Assembly (NCBI GenBank): GCA_009733575.1
Contig: ML769880.1
Span: 1 to 16,966 of the forward strand
DNA length: 16,966 nucleotides
Source of the DNA: Gymnopus androsaceus JB14
Lineage: Eukaryota > Basidiomycota > Agaricomycetes > Agaricales > Omphalotaceae
Direction: 5' to 3'
Of the stretch, positions 1-9,239 are shown piece by piece. The notes under the pieces were generated by a model. The model had not been told where the DNA came from, made no database searches, and worked only from the letters and a program-made list of their open reading frames with translations. The translations under genes were made by a program, and so were the position numbers. Numbering within the stretch: the stretch's first letter is position 1; the number at the start of each line of letters is the position of its first letter.

Positions 1-2098
1 TTGTGGATGGGTCCGGTTTTTTTCGTAGTTGTTGCATTTGGTAGGTGAATTGTCTTTTTTCTTCATTCTCTCATTCATAATCCCTGACCTCCGTTCAGAA
101 GAGTAAGTAAAGCGGATATCCGAGTCAGTCAATGGAACGAGTCCATGTTGAACTGTCTGAAACTTGAACTCACCTTTCAAACTTGAATGGAGAAAGAAGG
201 GGGGAACTTGACCAGCAAGCAGTAAAGAACTGCTGCTGTTTTGATGCCCAGTTCTATACTCATCTGAGTGCAGGGGTTGCGGGGTATCGGTATCGGAATC
301 GAGCTTGGACGCAGGCTAGTATCCAATACATTTTTTGGTCATGATAATTCAATACATCAAGGCCCTAAAGGGCCCTCTTGACTCGGAGCAGAGTCTGAAG
401 AATTCGTCGAGGGCTTGAGCGAGCGAACATTGCCCAACGCTTGTTGAACGCTTGTCATCATGTCGCGGGCGTCCTCTCATCTCGACTCTCGTGCGTCGAA
501 TCTATCTATGTACAAAATTGATTTCTGTGCATGCGCGACTTGGGAGCATCGTGTCACTCAGAAGGGCTTGGCTGACGGTCGGTGTTTTCGGTTTCCTTTC
601 CTCCCTTTCCTTTCCTTCAATATCCTTTTCCCAAACCATCAAAGGAGTTCATGGGTTGGAACTATGTGTGTACGTGTGCGTTGGGTCTCTGTGCTTGCTT
701 CTATATTCACTGTACCATTCGGAAGGTTTGTGTCCAGGGCATATATTGAATGCGTAGCAGTGAGAACAGATCGGTATACTAGAATACGCCAAGTATTTGG
801 CTTCTTTCTCCTTGAAGTGGGAACTAGGAACTGTGCATGTTTCTGGACTCATTTATGCCTTCTCGATGTCGGAGTATGGATATGATACACTTTGTGCCCC
901 TCTTTTCTTACTACTCGTGTTGTGCGCATTGCTTCAAAGTTTCATAGCTTCTTGCAAGTTAGATCATGATTGGAGGTATAAATCGCAAAAGAATGCTTTT
1001 GTCGGTTTGGAATCCTTGTGCACCACACTCTTCCACTCTTACTACCATCTCAGGGTTGGATAGCAACGTCAGATGGATGGATGGATTGAAGCAGGATTGA
1101 AGAATTGAATGTGTATGTATAAGTATGGATTTCTATGAGTATGGAGGGTGTCGCGGGTGGTGTGTGAAGTCGTCAGACTCAGGGCGTTCTTCGTTTCCCC
1201 CAAATGACGATGTAAATTCGCCGTTCCTTCTCCTCGTCTCCGGTTTGTAAACGGAGCAGATAAAGGGGACACCGGCGGCATACGTACTCGCAGGAACGGG
1301 GTCTGTTAGAATTTAATTATTACTTAGTAGAAGCCTATTGTAGGTTAGGTTAGGTTTGAACTGTGGACGGACGGGGTGAAGACTGCAAGACTGAGGGTTC
1401 TGGGGTTTCTTCCATTTTGTACCCTACATACCCTCTCGTACATACATCGAGTGGAAGATCTACTGAGATGAGTGTAAATTCTGTGATAAATTTCACTTTG
1501 TACCCTTCAATTTTCGACGTTCCAAGTCGTGCAGGGTTTCGTTATTTATAGTTAGTGCCTTGCTCTGGAGACTGGATAGGCATAATTCATGCATGCATGG
1601 TATACTTGGGTTAGTACTCAATACTCAATACGCCTGTAGGACTGTATGTATGTACTTTGTCTCTTTCGTGTATTTATGGTTAGAGACTAGAGCGTCTAGT
1701 ACAATACACTTTGCTTGGTAATGAATTCAAATCGACATCCGCTCCCATTCGCTCCAAAGAGTTAGACGGCGACGTTCAACTTGTTGTTGCTGTCGTTGTT
1801 GTTAGGCTTCCACCTGGATCTATCATCTCGTATCTCGTATCTCCTTCCTTCCGTTTACGACGATAGTGCGGGCGGTGCTGTCCTCCCGTCTTGCAAGCGA
1901 TAATACGACAATAGCGGTGTGGTGCTGAATTTTCGGATTTAGCTTTTGATTCTTCTTCGCAAGGCAAAGCGAGGTAGCCGAGTACCATCAATCAACCAAT
2001 TCTGGGATCTAGGTGGGTCTAACTTGTTTTCTCTCCACCACTACGTAGTACCAAGTTCTCTACTACCACTACCACTGAGTGCTACTGTGCCAAGTAAA
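1..2098. other. Non-coding region upstream of wc-1
   Basis: I see no convincing gene here. Open frames on both strands are short, have no recognisable domain and show no codon-like pattern. The stretch contains simple repeats: ATGG units near 1073-1086, three TAGGT-type units at 1341-1357, a GTT/GCT-rich run at 1780-1804 and ATCTCGT repeats near 1825-1845. The last few hundred bases are probably promoter and 5' untranslated region of the downstream photoreceptor gene, including a CAAT-like stretch near 1988-2001. No TATA box or transcription start could be fixed from sequence alone. Confidence 0.6.
285..302 (-). promoter_or_regulatory. Candidate light-response-like repeat (GATAC-CGATA type)
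   Basis: Three tandem near-identical hexamers (TATCGG, TATCGG, AATCGA) lie here. Read on the minus strand they contain GATACCGATA, which fits the GATNC-CGATN pattern described for White Collar complex binding in Neurospora. The match is short, lies 1.8 kb from the wc-1 start and could be chance. An unseen gene to the left of the window could be the real neighbour. Confidence 0.2.
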
Positions 2099-5000
2099 AT
2101 GTACGCTCACACTCCCAGCAGTTGGACTGGATCTACAACTGCGTCTGCGATGCCGTTTGAAAAATACTTGGAACAAGACCAAGATCAAAACCCTTTTTGT
2201 TATGATGACATCGATAATGCAGCCCTTCCGACGTCGTCGACGACGACGACAGGGGCATTTGGCTCGACTCTGACGCCGACGCCCACAACAGCGACAACGT
2301 TCCCTGGTACCAACTTTCCTTTTCCTTTCGGTAATGGCTCCGGTCCAGGTGCAGGCCCATGCCCACCCGTCCGACTCTCCATCCCTTCTTATCTCAATCC
2401 AAGTTTATTCGGAGGATACGGAGGATATGGATTAGGTGTAGCACCGGGAGGAGGAGCGGAAGTGTTGCCTGTTGGGTTGCTGTCCGGGAGTGGGGCTCAG
2501 GGGATACAAGGAGATCATTTTGATTTTTTGTCGTCGTGAGTCTTCTATCCTATCCTTACATGTATAGTAGACCAACGTCGTTAACTGTGTTTGCGTATGT
2601 AGATACAACAACGCACCAAAAACAAAGATTCAGAAACAGGCCCCGCTCAAACATCCTCAACTCCCCCCGCCCAGCCTCCCCCAACTCACGCCTAGCCTCG
2701 GACTCAGCGCTGGCCCTTACTCCCAAACAGGCCTTGACATTCTCTCTGTCCTAGCCTCCGTCGTCTCGCGTCCATCGCCTCTCATTCCTCTAGGCCCAGT
2801 CGACCTCTCCACATCGTTCATCGTCGCCTCTCCTCAGAGATGGGACAACCCCATCATCTACTGTTCGCCTAGTTTCTGTCTTCTAACCGGGTATACTGAG
2901 GCGGAGGTCCTCGGACGCAACTGTCGATTCCTACAAGACCCAAAGGCGGAACAAGAAAAAGGACAGTGGAGGGCATGGTGCGATCAATGACGCTGTGGCA
3001 TGTATGAAGAAGAACATCGAGCTGGGAGTGGAGTGTCAAATTAGTATGGTGAATTATCGGAAAGGGGGAGAGGCCTTTGTCAATCTGGTTACGGTGATTC
3101 CGTTGAGGGATACGGAGGGGAGGGTGATTTATTATGTGGGTTTTCAGGTAGATTTGGGGGCAGGGCCGGGGTACGGGGAAGACGGAGTTGTATCCGGTAC
3201 CTATGGTGCTGCAGAAAAAGGTGCTCGGCGGTGGCGGCATTCCTAGTGCCCCGGTCATGTCGAATACGTTGAAAAGGTTACTGGAGGATTCAGTGTCCTC
3301 CCCAGACACATCCCCAGCCCCATTCTCAGACCACAACTCCCCTCAATCCCTCTCCTCCACCACCTCCGGCTCGACCTCAGCTCCCAACTCGCAATCGCAC
3401 CCCCTCTCCACGCTCCTCCTGTCTACCATCCCCGACTTTATCCACGTCCTCTCCCTCAAAGGATCCTTCCTCTACGTCAGCCCGAGTGTCACGCGGGTGC
3501 TGGGCTATGACGCGGACGAGTTGATTGGGAGGTGTTTGGCGGATATATGTCATGTGGAGGATATGGTGCCTGTTATGAGGGAGTTGAAGGAGGGGTCGGC
3601 GAGTGGTGGAGGGACGAGCGACGGTACCGGACCTCTTGAGGGTATTGGAGAAGGGAGCAAGCCTAGGACAGTCGACCTCCTCTTCCGCGCGCGCACAAAG
3701 CAGGGTAAATATGTCTGGATCGAATCTCGAGGAAGGCTTCATGTGGAGCCGGGAAAAGGAAGGAAAGCGATTATTCTAAGTGGCAGGGCGAAGGAGATGG
3801 TGGGGAGGGTGGTGTGGAGTGCTGTGGACGGGGCTGGCGGCGTGAGCCGTCCAATTCCAAGGGCATTGGCCGCGAAAACGGGAACTGGGTTGGGGACTGA
3901 GGAGGGAACGCACACGATAGCGACGGCGACGGAATTCTGGGGCACCCTCACGCGTGCTGGAACTCTTCTCGTCGTGGGAAAGGGCGTTAAAGACGTACTG
4001 GGGTGGGATCCGGAGGAGTTGGTGGGGAGGAGTGTGTGGAGGTATATCGTTGACGGTGACCCAGGCGACGCCTCTTCACACTCACATTCATCTTCACGCG
4101 ATGAGGATGGATCCTTCCCTTCACATGATAGTGCCTACGGATCTGGATCTGGGTACGACGGAACCCTCTGTCTCCGCCGTCAACTACGAGATCTAGGCTG
4201 TTCCATGACGGGGTCGAAGGATGCGATTGGCGCGTTGCCGAGGAAGGTTTGGGTGAGGATGAGAACGCCCACGACTACAACTACGGAGGCGGTGGACGTG
4301 GAAATTGTCTTGTACCCCTCTGCCAGCGACGCAGAGGTGTTACATTCCAAACAGGCGATTTCGCCCGTACCGGTTGTGTATCAGGTTAAACTAAGGGAGA
4401 CCAAGGCCAAATTGGGTTCCTCCCCACGCGCGGATTCGTCCTCAACATCGACACGAAAGTTGGGCCCACGCATCTCACACCCACCCCTCTCCTAACATCT
4501 TCCTCGAACTCGAAATCGGGAGGAGGTCTAGCTGGCAGTACGAGTTGCAGCAGTTGAGGTTTGGGAATGAGAGGTTGAGGGAGGAGATTAGGGGGTTAGA
4601 GGCTGAACACGAACAAAGTGAGGCTGAGGCTGGGGCTGAACAAGAACAGGAGCAAAGTGAGGCGGTGGAGACGTCGATGCAGGAGGAGGAGCAAGACCTG
4701 GGGGAGGATGAAGGGCAGACGGAGTCCTCTTCCTCGTCCTCGCCACAAGCCGAGATGACAAGGTGCAGGAGCCAGCGATACGATTACGAATCCCAATATG
4801 ATTGGCTTTCGTCCTCGTCGTTGGCGTCTGCGCTTAATCCTCCCTTGCCGACAATGTCCACGATGTCGACTATGTATTCAAGGAGTCATCCCTCCCAGTC
4901 GCACCCCCAGACTCAGACTCAGACTCAGACTCAGACGTCGTCATTGTCGGTGTCCCCATACATCCAAGCCTGGTCCCACTCCGCTGCCGCTGCCGCTACT

Positions 5001-5204
5001 GCCCCGACTACGACTACTCTCCCGATATCCATGCAGATGCCTTTCGTGCCTGTGGGTATGGGTGTATCGTCTACGGCTACGGGTACCCCGGTATCGAGGT
5101 ATACCACTCACACTCACACTCACGGTGACGGTAATAGTGACATTAGTAATGGTAGTGGTAGTGGCACGAGGAAAAGATCTTGGAATTTGGTTGATTCCTT
5201 GTAG
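2099..5204 (+). CDS. wc-1: White Collar-1 type blue-light photoreceptor (LOV-PAS-PAS), frame interrupted
   Basis: Homologue of fungal WC-1, a flavin-binding blue-light receptor and transcriptional regulator that normally works with WC-2 in the nucleus. The start is the first in-frame ATG at 2099. Intron 1 is 2536-2602 (GTGAGT donor, TTAAC branch-like site, TAG acceptor). The LOV domain lies at about 2800-3160: the signature GRNCRFLQ, with the photoactive cysteine codon at 2922-2924 (about residue 253), later NYRKGG, and YYVGFQVDL at its end. PAS-2 (about 3415-3820) carries DFIHVLSLKGSFLYVSPS, VDLLFRAR and KGRKAIILSGRA. PAS-3 (about 3930-4060) carries EFWGTL and VLGWDPEELVGRS. A conserved WQYELQQL coiled segment is at 4533-4556, followed by an acidic, Q/S/T-rich tail ending in a basic TRKRSW patch. 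No GATA finger is seen. The coding frame moves by one base at about 2943-2965, 3152-3246 and 4440-4493. With these reconciled the product would be about 1,010 residues. Either the assembly has indels, an intron is unrecognised at the second site, or the gene is newly broken. Confidence 0.9.
4908..4937 (+). repeat. CAGACT hexamer array inside wc-1
   Basis: Five tandem CAGACT/CAGACG hexamers code for a run of alternating Gln-Thr (ten residues) in the low-complexity C-terminal tail. Such arrays expand and contract easily. A CACTCA-rich stretch coding His-Thr repeats lies further on, near 5104-5125. Confidence 0.85.
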
Positions 5205-5360
5205 GTGCAGGTATTCGTAGGGGTGTTGTGAACATTCGTGGATTTCAAGTTTCGTCGCTTCTTTCTCTGTAGCGTCCGTGTCATGGCATACACGATACAT
5301 GCATATCGTGCATCAAGGGAGGGTCCCTTCCTTCATTTAGCTTCCTTCCTATTCATGCAT

Positions 5361-5434
5361 CTGTCTGTCTCTCTCTCTCTGTCGTTGTATAATATAATCT
5401 AGATGGCTGTCTGTCTGTCTGTCTTTCTGTCTCT
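5361..5434. repeat. CT / CTGT microsatellites
   Basis: Two short runs: CTGTCTGT followed by a CT run at 5361-5381, and CTGT repeats with one CTTT variant at 5406-5434. They lie in the likely 3' untranslated or intergenic region after wc-1. Confidence 0.85.
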
Positions 5435-5709
5435 ATGTTTTTTCTCACTCTCGCTCTCGAGCTTTTTGCTGTAATACTGTATTATAGTATAGTATACGCG
5501 TACGCTGTCCCGATGGTTCCTAGTTCCTTCGTCGCTGTTTTCGTTTTCGTTTTACTTGTACTACTACTAAAACTACAGTACACTACGCAGTACATAAAGT
5601 TTGTCGATTTCCGTTTCATAACATTTCTCTCAAACTCGGAGTGGTTTTGAGTTTTTGATTTGCTGGTGGCTGCCTCGGGAGTTGGAGTACTTACTTGCTG
5701 GTGCACCGT

Positions 5710-5730
5710 GATGCACTCATTCAGTGCATC
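5710..5730. other. Perfect 8-bp hairpin
   Basis: GATGCACT, a five-base loop CATTC, then AGTGCATC. There is no U-run after it to make it terminator-like, and fungal pol II terminators do not use such hairpins. It may be a palindromic binding site or chance. Confidence 0.5.
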
Positions 5731-6292
5731 CCCCCAAGTCAGGCGATCAATCTCAAAATTGGTATTCCTACTGACCTTCCTTCCTATACGAGACCTATGT
5801 CTCTTGCTACATTCCCTAAGCTCTTTAACATCCCTTCTTTGCAAAAATCAATCCCCAATGCCATTCTCTGAAGAACCGCCCTTCATTCCTCGGATTAGAC
5901 ATCGAGACAATTCAACTGATCCTCCATGATGAGACTCTGTCCGGAATAGCGCAGTGCTCTACTCAAAGGTAAAGCCTTAACTTATGATGATTCGAACCAA
6001 GACGAATGGCAATCCCTTCACTTGCGGGGTCACATCGGAGGTCACACCGGACCTCAATCTGATAGAGACTACTAGCTATATGAGTGGCCAGCGGAGGTAC
6101 AAAGGCTTCCGGCATCTATTTTGAGTCCAACTAATCGAGTTCACCTTACAAACCTGGATTCTGGACATTAGGTAATATATTGTGCTGAAGCGGAACGAAA
6201 CAACTCAAAAACAAGTACCGCACTGGATAGGTGTGCCGTTTCTCCAGCGGCTTCAGAACGGTCATACCCGCAAATGAACACGCTAGAGATCA

Positions 6293-7089
6293 TTAGAGTG
6301 CCAAAAACCCTCCGGAGAAAATCCCCAAAATCGTAGTACTAAATACAAGCCCTACGAGCAGTTTCTGGTCATACTGTTTCCGCTTGAATCCACCATTCTT
6401 GGAGCTACCAGAAGTGCCAGTGGGGGTGGATGATGGTGCCGATGTAAGAGTAGAGATAGCAATTAACTGTGTACTTGCCATGCCATTGCCAATTGTTTCA
6501 GTACTACCTTCCAGCTCAATGACGCAGTCTCCACTATCGCTGGCGGTTGCCTGACATTGTTCGCCAAATGTCATGACAGAACCGAGGGTTGTTACACCCA
6601 ATATTCCTTCCAAGGTTGTGAACGTGCCCTCCATCGAAAATCCAGAAGCTGACGCGACCAACTCGGCTGCAAGTAAGTGAGTTAGTAAGTAAGAAAAGTG
6701 CTAGCGGTAACTAAAGAGAAGTTTAAACGTGGACATACCTGTCTTTGTGACAAATATCGTTGGCGTAAAAAGTGCAGTACCGCTCACTGACTCAGCTGTG
6801 GTGGAGTCAACCTCCACTAATTCGAAAGTGGTCTGATCACCTCCGCTGGAAGTGCCAGATGGTACCAAGAACTGTGTGACAATGGCCGAGTCGTTGTTTC
6901 CAGGGTCTAATACGTTTGAATTGGGTCCGAAGAAAACAAGGGAGGCACTTTGTTGAGGACTAGGAAGAGCCCACACTGCTGGGGTGAAATCAAAATCTTT
7001 TGCAGCCTATGCAAGTAGAAGGAATGTCACTCACAGCTTCTCGGAAAATAGACACAGAAATAAATGAAAAATAGAGTGCCAGTGAACAT
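6293..7089 (-). CDS. Predicted secreted, C-terminally membrane-anchored protein, paralogue A
   Basis: Three-exon gene of unknown function. Exon 1 is 7035-7089 and codes a hydrophobic signal peptide (starts MFTGTLFFIYFC; likely cleavage near SLWA). Exon 2 is 6739-6975 and exon 3 is 6293-6666. Introns are 6976-7034 (GTGAGT...CAG) and 6667-6738 (GTATGT, a TACTAAC branch site, CAG). The product is about 221 residues: a Ser/Thr/Gly-rich ectodomain with SASLVFFGP, VPSGTSSGGDQTTFE, a VASASGF segment and a cysteine pair in EQCQATASDSGDC; a Ser/Thr/Pro-rich stalk; then a basic patch (FKRKQYDQK) and a final hydrophobic helix ending GGFLAL at the very C-terminus. This resembles the general build of small mushroom cell-surface proteins. 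The tail could be a transmembrane anchor or a GPI signal. Compared with paralogue B it keeps a stalk of about 17 residues. No enzyme motif is visible. Confidence 0.8.
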
Positions 7090-7129
7090 CGCGCTCTGAT
7101 ACTCAAGCCGGGTGGAGAAGTCAATTGGA

Positions 7130-7356
7130 GAAGAAGTGTTCAATAGAACGTCTACTAGAGTACTATAGCAGATGTAGTTCAGTAGAACAAAAGACTGGGG
7201 GAAGAAGTACAGTATGCAATGGAACGTGTACTACAGCAAGCCAAGCGCTACAGCAGAGGAAGCTAAGCAGAATAAAAGAATGAAGGAAGAAGTATTCGAT
7301 AAAACGTGTAGCGAGCCAAGCGCTATAGCAGAGGAAGCTAAGCAGAATAAAAGACT
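7130..7356. repeat. Tandem ~75-85-bp repeats upstream of paralogue A
   Basis: About three imperfect copies begin near 7130, 7200 and 7286. The clearest shared core, AGCcAAGCGCTAcAGCAGAGG-like, occurs at 7235 and again at 7310 (75 bp apart), each followed by AAGCTAAGCAGAATAAAAGA. The block lies just upstream of the paralogue A start codon on the minus strand, so it sits in its promoter or 5' untranslated region. The same block with two copies lies at 8933-9076 upstream of paralogue B. Confidence 0.8.
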
Positions 7357-7539
7357 AGACCCAAATCGAATACGATATCTAAGAGATAGAACACCCTTTT
7401 ATACGCATTTGCGATTGCTCCCAGTGCCCAGTGGCCATGGCGAAGAACATCACTCCTGGCGCATTCTGAGGCGGAAATCTGAGGCATTGAGCTGTGGATC
7501 AGATGTAAGTCCCGCTTTGAAGTTGGTAGCTATGAGAAG

Positions 7540-7945
7540 AAGGTTTGATGCTTAGCATTGGGCCCAAGCGAGTGATAATTACTTTGTGACCATGTATTCT
7601 CTTCAACATCCCGAGGCGTCCTTGAAACCAAGACAATATTTGAACTTGTCCTAAGGTCAAGATAGAACGAAAGAGATATGCCAGATTCGGGAGAGAAATG
7701 AAGTAGTTGTTGTAAATGAACACAATCGCTCTCAAGCAGGTTCAGACGCGAAAACACAATGATCGCAGTTCTATTCTATTATCCACCAAGTCAAATCTAC
7801 CCGATAGCACTGAATACGCTAGCAGCAACTTCAAGGGCGCCCAAAGCTACTGCACAATTCGGATCTTTAACAGCTTTTGTTCATATACTTGCCCAAACCA
7901 TGCGTACTAGTATCTTTGCAATTTTGAACTTTAAGCAATATATTG
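7540..7945 (-). pseudogene. Remnant of an unidentified protein-coding gene (unit A)
   Basis: On the minus strand several short stretches look protein-like but lie in broken frames: KILVRMVWASI followed by a stop, then TKAVKDPN and ALGALEVAASVFSAIG (about 7808-7929), then FSRLNLLESDCVHLQQLLHF (about 7697-7756), then FQGRLGMLKRIHGHK nearer 7590-7635. The same pieces in the same order recur in unit B. There the codon that reads TGA in unit A is TGG (Trp). The helical, ALG/LEV-rich style is reminiscent of N-terminal regions of fungal NLR-like proteins, but that is only an impression. I see no intact gene. Confidence 0.4.
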
Positions 7946-8129
7946 TGCCCGGATTAGACTCTTGTACTTTTTCATGAACGGTCAACAGCCTTTGCAACGG
8001 CTCTGCTTAATTTACTCCCGCTCAATAACAAGGCAATCATACGTAACTCTTGACTGCCACATTTACACTGACTGATCATTCATGGACCATTATAAGTAGT
8101 AGGCGTAAAGAAGAAGAATTCCAGACACA
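7927..8129. other. Spacer between duplication units
   Basis: About 200 bases with no gene. AATATATTGTGC at about 7936-7947 also occurs just before unit A, near 6174-6185. This may mark a duplication junction or be chance. Confidence 0.4.
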
Positions 8130-8162
8130 AAATGAACACGCAAATCAACATGCAAGAGATTA

Positions 8163-8904
8163 TTAGAGTGCCAAAAACCCTCCGGAGAAAATCCCCAAAA
8201 TCGTAGTACCAAATACAAGCCCTACGAGCAATTTCTGTTCATACCGTTCCCGCTTGAATGCACCATTCTTGGAGACAGCAACCAGCTGTGTATTTGCTAT
8301 GCCAGTGGTGGTTCTAGTGACACCATCTAAATCAAGGACGCATTCTCCACTATTGCTTGCGGTTGCCTGACACTGTTCTCCAATTGTCACGATGGTACTA
8401 GTAGGTGTTCCAAGTACAACCTCCGAGAGTGTGGCCGTGACACCAAACGTAAAGCCAGAGGCTGACGCGACCAATTCGCCTACAAGATGGTGTAAGTAGT
8501 GAAAAAATGTGGCAAATAAAAAGAACTTTAAACACATACCTGTGATTGTGGTAAGTGTCGTTTGCGTCACAGTTTCAGTACCGCTCAGTGACTCGATTGT
8601 GACGGAGTCAACCTCCACATGCTCGAAAGTAGTCTGATCACCTCCGCTGGAAGTGCCGGATGGTACCAAGAACCTTGTGACGATCGAGGAGTCGTCGTCG
8701 CTTGCAAGCCCCACAATGTTTGAACCGGGCCCAAAGAAGACAAGGGAGGCACTTTGTTGAGGACTAGGCAGAGCCCACACTGCAGTGAAAGAAATCAACG
8801 ATCAATCCTTGGCAGCCTCTTAAAAAGTAGTAGAATGAATGACACTCACAGCTTCTCGGAAGATAAAGACAGAAATAAATGAAGAATAGGGTGCCAGCGA
8901 ACAT
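8163..8904 (-). CDS. Predicted secreted, C-terminally membrane-anchored protein, paralogue B
   Basis: Paralogue of the gene at 6293-7089 with the same intron positions and phases. Exon 1 is 8850-8904 (signal peptide, starts MFAGTLFFIYFCLYL), exon 2 is 8540-8779 and exon 3 is 8163-8479. Introns are 8780-8849 (GTGAGT...CTGCAG) and 8480-8539 (GTATGT...TTGTAG). The product is about 203 residues. Conserved with A: SASLVFFGP, VPSGTSSGGDQTTFE, VASASGF, the cysteine pair in GEQCQATASNSGEC, the basic FKRERYEQK patch and the C-terminal hydrophobic anchor. It lacks most of the Ser/Thr/Pro stalk of A, so SKNG follows almost directly after the ectodomain. Intron 2 is 60 nt, a multiple of three, and free of stops, so its retention would add 20 mainly hydrophobic residues. 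Function unknown; cell-surface location is inferred from the signal and anchor. Confidence 0.8.
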
Positions 8905-8932
8905 CGCGATAAGCGAGGGAGATGTCGTTTAG

Positions 8933-9076
8933 AGGAAGAAGTATTTAAGACGGGCACTACAGCGAGACAAGCGCTATAACAGAGGAAGCTAAGTAAAAGA
9001 GTGGAGGAAGAAGTATTCAATAAAACGTGTAGCGAGCCAAGCGCTATAGCAGAGGAAGCTAAGCAGAATAAAAGAC
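8933..9076. repeat. Tandem ~70-bp repeats upstream of paralogue B
   Basis: Two imperfect copies start at about 8933 and 9005, with cores AGCGAGACAAGCGCTATAAC at 8961 and AGCGAGCCAAGCGCTATAGC at 9031. They correspond to the block at 7130-7356 and sit upstream of the paralogue B start codon on the minus strand. The second copy is almost identical to the last copy of unit A. Confidence 0.8.
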
Positions 9077-9239
9077 TGGTAAGAACGAATACTTTCGAGA
9101 TAAGCTCAAATCCCCTCTTATATACGTATTTGCAATTGCTACCACTGCCCAGTGAGAACATGGCTTCTGACGCATTCTGAGACAGAAATCTGAAGTATTG
9201 AGCTGGGGATCAGAGATGTAAGTCGGTCCGCTTTGCAGT

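Larger units (their letters stand above)
5205..6272. other. Non-coding interval between wc-1 and duplication unit A
   Basis: No supportable gene. The first 250 bases are probably wc-1 3' untranslated region and terminator. They include CT/CTGT microsatellites at 5361-5381 and 5406-5434. A perfect 8-bp hairpin is present at 5710-5730. The rest has no recognisable coding signal, and short open frames here look random. Confidence 0.6.
6273..7926. repeat. Tandem segmental duplication, unit A
   Basis: Unit A matches unit B (8130-9661) in the same order and orientation. Shared parts are the 3' end of the surface-protein gene (near-identical from about 6294 and 8164), the whole three-exon gene, a promoter-side tandem-repeat block, and remnants of another minus-strand gene ending near the shared CATGCGTACTAGTATC at 7899-7914 and 9637-9652. 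Divergence and small indels across the non-coding parts show the duplication is not very recent. Boundaries are estimated by eye. Confidence 0.85.

Noticed and set aside
452..1063. Overlapping open frames of up to about 140 codons upstream of wc-1
   Set aside because: They have no domains, no intron structure, and frame overlap typical of chance frames in non-coding DNA.
1341..1357. TAGGTTAGGTTAGG, telomere-like repeat
   Set aside because: Only three units, and the unit is TTAGGT rather than the usual fungal TTAGGG. Treated as a simple repeat.
2967..3009. Possible 43-nt intron (GT...AG) that would repair the first frame shift
   Set aside because: It would delete conserved LOV residues (the segment aligning to DDGAVYKLKK in WC-1) and is shorter than the other introns seen here.
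5937..6005. tRNA-like signals: TAGCGCAGTG (A-box-like) followed by GATTCGAACC (B-box-like)
   Set aside because: No matching acceptor stem or plausible anticodon arm could be drawn. It could be a very old tRNA-derived SINE trace, but this is not supportable.
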